Of a stretch of 40,146 nt of DNA, positions 36,952-40,146 are shown in pieces. The position numbers and the translations under genes were made by a program. Below the pieces are notes generated by a model that saw nothing but the letters and a program-made list of their open reading frames with translations, searched no databases and had not been told where the DNA came from. Each line of letters begins with the position of its first letter. Position 1 is the first letter of the stretch. The DNA comes from Lishizhenia sp. (GTDB lineage: Bacteria; Bacteroidota; Bacteroidia; Flavobacteriales_D; Crocinitomicaceae): assembly GCA_007117355.1 (NCBI GenBank), contig SKGS01000047.1, positions 1-40,146 of the forward strand, written 5' to 3'.

Positions 36952-39342
36952 ATGATAAAGTTTTTACTACTTTTTATTATAGCCTTTTTTTCAAGCAGCT
37001 TTGTTTTTAGTCAGCTTGTAACACAAGGTGGCATACCACCAGGACAACTTGTTCAAAACGTGCTAGTTGGTCAAGGAGTTACAGTGTCAAATGTTACCTA
37101 TTCAGGTTCCGTTGGAGCAATTGGTCGTTTCAATGCTTCGAATACCTCTTTAGGGATGGATGAAGGAATAATTATGACAACTGGAGTTATTTCTGACACC
37201 CCCGCTGGACCCCATGGGCCAAACGACAGGGAAGATGCTGGAATGAATAATAACTCTGGAGGGTTTGGACTTCTTACAAACTTGGTTGGTTCACAAACAT
37301 TTAATGCAGCAATATTAGAATTTGATTTTGTTCCGCAATCTGACACTGTTAAATTCGAATATATTTTTGCGTCAGATGAATATCCTGAGTTTGTTAACTC
37401 ACAGTTCAATGATGTTTTCGCTTTTTTTATTTCAGGCCCAGGAATTGCTGGAACTCAAAATATGGCAATTATACCTGGTACAACTCAACCAGTTGCCATT
37501 AACAATTTAAATAATGGGTTGGGAAATAATGGCCCTTGTGTGAATTGTAACTTTTATGTTAATAATGGAACGGGGAACAATGCGCCTTTTAACCAAAATC
37601 CATTTTACGTTCAATATGATGGTTTCACCACACCACTACAAGCTGTTTCACCTGTGCAGTGCGGAGAAACATACCATCTCATCATAGCTATCGCGGATGT
37701 TGCGGATGAATTTTATGATTCAGGAATTTTCTTGGCAGCTAATAGTTTATCAAGCTTACAACCTGTAAATGTTTCATATACCTTAACGAGTGATCCTTAT
37801 GGAGATGGAAAAACCTTGGCTCAAGGCTGCTCAAGTGCGATAGTTACCGTTACCCGAAGTGGAGACATTAGTCAACCGTTAGCTGTTCCAATTGCAACTT
37901 CAGGCAGTGCTGTCGAAGGCGTTGACTATTCAAATGTACCAAGTGCTGTAAACTTTGACGCTGGACAATCGGAGGTTTCATTTACCATTGATGCTTTACC
38001 CGGCGGGAATATAGACGAAACGGAAAACCTCATATTATCTTTTCAGATTTTCGACCCTTGCGACAATGAAGACTTTCAAGAAATAGAACTATTTATTAAT
38101 GAGGTAGAAGATGTTCAAGTCGAAATTATTAGCGATGATATATTTTGCCCAGGTGATGAATTAACTCTTATTGCTCAAGCTACTGGCGGAGGCGATGGTT
38201 ATAACTTTATTTGGAATACTGGCGATACCACGTCAAGCATAACAATTAACCCATCTGAAACAACTGTATATTCCGTTACGGTAACTGATAATTGTTTGGA
38301 ACAATCAGCAACTGATGAAAAAGAGGTTGAGGTTCCTGAATTTCTCGAAATGGTCTTAACCATGCCCGAAGATATTGAAACGGATTGTCCTTTTGAAGAA
38401 CGTGATTTAGCTGCTTTTGTCGAAGGTGGAGCTAATGGTTATGTCTATGAATGGTCTGCCGACGGTGTTATTATAGGAAATACATCGACAATTTCAGTTA
38501 GTCCAGAAAATTCTACAACATATACTTTGGTTGTAACAGATCAGTGCGGCGGAGAAGTATCAGGCGAGGTAACAATAACTATATTAAGTCCACCATTACT
38601 TTTAGATATTACACCTGACCAAGAAATATGCCCTGGCGACTCAGCGATGATTGTAGTAACAGCAGAAGGAGGTTTTGGTGAATACACTTATTTATGGCTT
38701 CACTCAGGAGAGACAACAAACTCCGTCATTGTATCTCCTGAAGAAACAACTACTTATCAAGTTGTAGTACAAGATGAATGTAGAACGTTTCAAAAAACTG
38801 CTTTCTCACCTGTATTTGTTGTTGAACCAGAAGCGTTTTTTCAAATAGTAACAAATCCAATTTTTGCTGGTTGGCCAATTACTTTTCAAAATCTAACAAA
38901 TAATGGAGAAACCTATGAATGGGACTTTGGAGATGGGAACACTTCAACGATGGTACATCCAAACAACACCTTTAATGAACCAGGCGACTATTTGGTTACA
39001 CTTATAGCAGAGGACGCTTTAGGTTGTCGAGATACCATTACAAAGCTAATAACTATTGACGAAGAATATCATATTTATATTCCCAATGCTATAACCCCTG
39101 ATGGAAATGAGTTTAATGAGGAATTTAAAGTAAGTACTGTAAACATTACACAATTTAAAATACAGATATTTAACCGCTGGGGAGAATTACTTTTTGAATC
39201 CAGCGATCGAAACTTCTCTTGGGATGCAACTTATAAAGGGCGTAGAGTTAGAGATGGAGTTTATCCTTGGAAAGTTACCTATCGATCTAAAAACGATGAC
39301 GAAGATGTTATATTAAATGGGTTTGTTACTGTAATCAGATAA
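36952..39342 (+). CDS. Secreted choice-of-anchor L protein with Calx-beta-like and PKD domains and C-terminal T9SS type B (gliding-associated) sorting domain
   Basis: 796 aa; N-terminal choice-of-anchor L-like region (LEFDFVPQSDTVKFEYIFASDEYPEFVNSQFNDVFAFFISGPG), PKD YEWDFGDGNTSTMVHPNNTFNEPGDYLVTLIAED, C-term IYIPNAITPDGNEFNEEF...FKIQIFNRWGELLFES...DGVYPWKVTY. Confidence 0.88.
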   Translation: MIKFLLLFIIAFFSSSFVFSQLVTQGGIPPGQLVQNVLVGQGVTVSNVTYSGSVGAIGRFNASNTSLGMDEGIIMTTGVISDTPAGPHGPNDREDAGMNNNSGGFGLLTNLVGSQTFNAAILEFDFVPQSDTVKFEYIFASDEYPEFVNSQFNDVFAFFISGPGIAGTQNMAIIPGTTQPVAINNLNNGLGNNGPCVNCNFYVNNGTGNNAPFNQNPFYVQYDGFTTPLQAVSPVQCGETYHLIIAIADVADEFYDSGIFLAANSLSSLQPVNVSYTLTSDPYGDGKTLAQGCSSAIVTVTRSGDISQPLAVPIATSGSAVEGVDYSNVPSAVNFDAGQSEVSFTIDALPGGNIDETENLILSFQIFDPCDNEDFQEIELFINEVEDVQVEIISDDIFCPGDELTLIAQATGGGDGYNFIWNTGDTTSSITINPSETTVYSVTVTDNCLEQSATDEKEVEVPEFLEMVLTMPEDIETDCPFEERDLAAFVEGGANGYVYEWSADGVIIGNTSTISVSPENSTTYTLVVTDQCGGEVSGEVTITILSPPLLLDITPDQEICPGDSAMIVVTAEGGFGEYTYLWLHSGETTNSVIVSPEETTTYQVVVQDECRTFQKTAFSPVFVVEPEAFFQIVTNPIFAGWPITFQNLTNNGETYEWDFGDGNTSTMVHPNNTFNEPGDYLVTLIAEDALGCRDTITKLITIDEEYHIYIPNAITPDGNEFNEEFKVSTVNITQFKIQIFNRWGELLFESSDRNFSWDATYKGRRVRDGVYPWKVTYRSKNDDEDVILNGFVTVIR

Positions 39343-39347
39343 AGTCA

Positions 39348-40013
39348 ATGAAATTGTTATTTCTTACTTTATCAATGCTTTTGCCTTTTTTTATTTCCTC
39401 TCAAGAAATCATCGAATTAAGACTTTCTGATTGCGATAGTCAAACCAATTTAGACTTATTAAAGCCAAGAATTAACAGTAAGAAAATATTAAACGACACG
39501 TTATTACTAAGCATTGGATACAAAGATAATTGCTGTATTGAACCAAAAGCAAAATTGAACCTTAATAATGACACCTTAAATATTAAGATTAATAATACTT
39601 CAGATATTTGGTGCGCATGTGACTGTTGTTTCGAATTAGACGTTAAAATTACTGGAATCAAAGACACTAATTTCATTCTTGTGATGAATGACCAAGTATT
39701 CAAAACCAGTACCAATAGATTCTACAAATTACCTGAAGACTATAATATCAACCGTAAAACACCAAACAATCAGCATAACGAAAAAGGAGATAAAATTGGG
39801 TTATGGGTTTCTTTTCACGATAATAGCACAATTATAAAATCCGAAGAATATTTTTTAGCAGAAAATAATCAAGTTGTGAGAGTTTGGACTAAATTTTACG
39901 ATAATAACGGGGAACTTGAGTCAGTTTACCTCAGGTGCATCCCTACTGAACCTTTGGTTTATTTTGATGCACATGAATACGCAAGAATAATAAATAAGAT
40001 TTCAACACGCTAA
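39348..40013 (+). CDS. Hypothetical exported protein with cysteine-rich N-terminal half
   Basis: 221 aa; signal peptide MKLLFLTLSMLLPFFISSQ; DNCCIEPKAKLNL...IWCACDCCFELDVKI; 5 bp after the preceding CDS. Confidence 0.65.
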   Translation: MKLLFLTLSMLLPFFISSQEIIELRLSDCDSQTNLDLLKPRINSKKILNDTLLLSIGYKDNCCIEPKAKLNLNNDTLNIKINNTSDIWCACDCCFELDVKITGIKDTNFILVMNDQVFKTSTNRFYKLPEDYNINRKTPNNQHNEKGDKIGLWVSFHDNSTIIKSEEYFLAENNQVVRVWTKFYDNNGELESVYLRCIPTEPLVYFDAHEYARIINKISTR

Positions 40014-40146
40014 CCCGCTTAATTAACGTTACTTCGGTGAACTCAGCACATCGTGTTGAGCTCCTTACACATTCGGCGTTGCTCAGTGCAGGCAGTCGGT
40101 TCACCAATCTGACATCTTTAATAGAATAAAACATTGATATAAAACA
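40011..40146 (+). repeat. 136-bp interspersed structured repeat, copy 2 (truncated by the window edge or longer)
   Basis: Gap-free match to 32404-32539 (130/136 identical); alignment still intact at the last base of the window. Confidence 0.92.

Noticed and set aside
39943-40134. Track ORF 39943-40134(-) ...RLPALSNAECVRSSTRCAEFTEVTL
   Set aside because: Translation of the 136-bp repeat, antisense to the end of the 39348-40013 CDS; not supported as a gene.
32404-40146. Composite transposon or integron cassette bounded by the two 136-bp repeats
   Set aside because: The enclosed genes (YkgJ, DUF6089-like, GNAT-like, saccharopine dehydrogenase, T9SS protein) look chromosomal, are on mixed strands, and no transposase, integrase, attC consensus or target duplication is visible.

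Overview
This is a 40.1-kb chromosomal window from a Bacteroidota genome, most likely Flavobacteriia. The lineage call rests on TAnnTTTG-type promoters, a type IX secretion (T9SS) sorting domain, a DUF4295 gene beside rpmG/rpmB, and overall protein character. Most of the window is ordinary housekeeping: ribosomal operons rpsF-rpsR-rplI and rpmB-rpmG-DUF4295-ftsY, mutS, pdxJ, nadK, coaD, two FKBP domains in one protein, flippase, glycosyltransferases, a CBS-domain PLP enzyme, and tRNA-Gln, tRNA-Leu and tRNA-Gly. The most unusual stretch is about 31.64-32.54 kb. It holds a 10-bp G-rich tandem array (possible G-quadruplex), iterated half-sites, a perfect REP-like palindrome with a related copy at 17.1 kb, the truncated 5' end of a Type IIG (Eco57I-like) restriction-modification gene with an in-frame stop, and a 136-bp structured interspersed repeat. 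A second copy of that repeat, about 96% identical, lies at the right edge of the window. I found no CRISPR array, intact transposase, phage module or intact defence system. No complete novel system is demonstrable; the repeat families and the remnant locus are the best candidates for follow-up. All family assignments come from reading the sequence and were not checked by database search.
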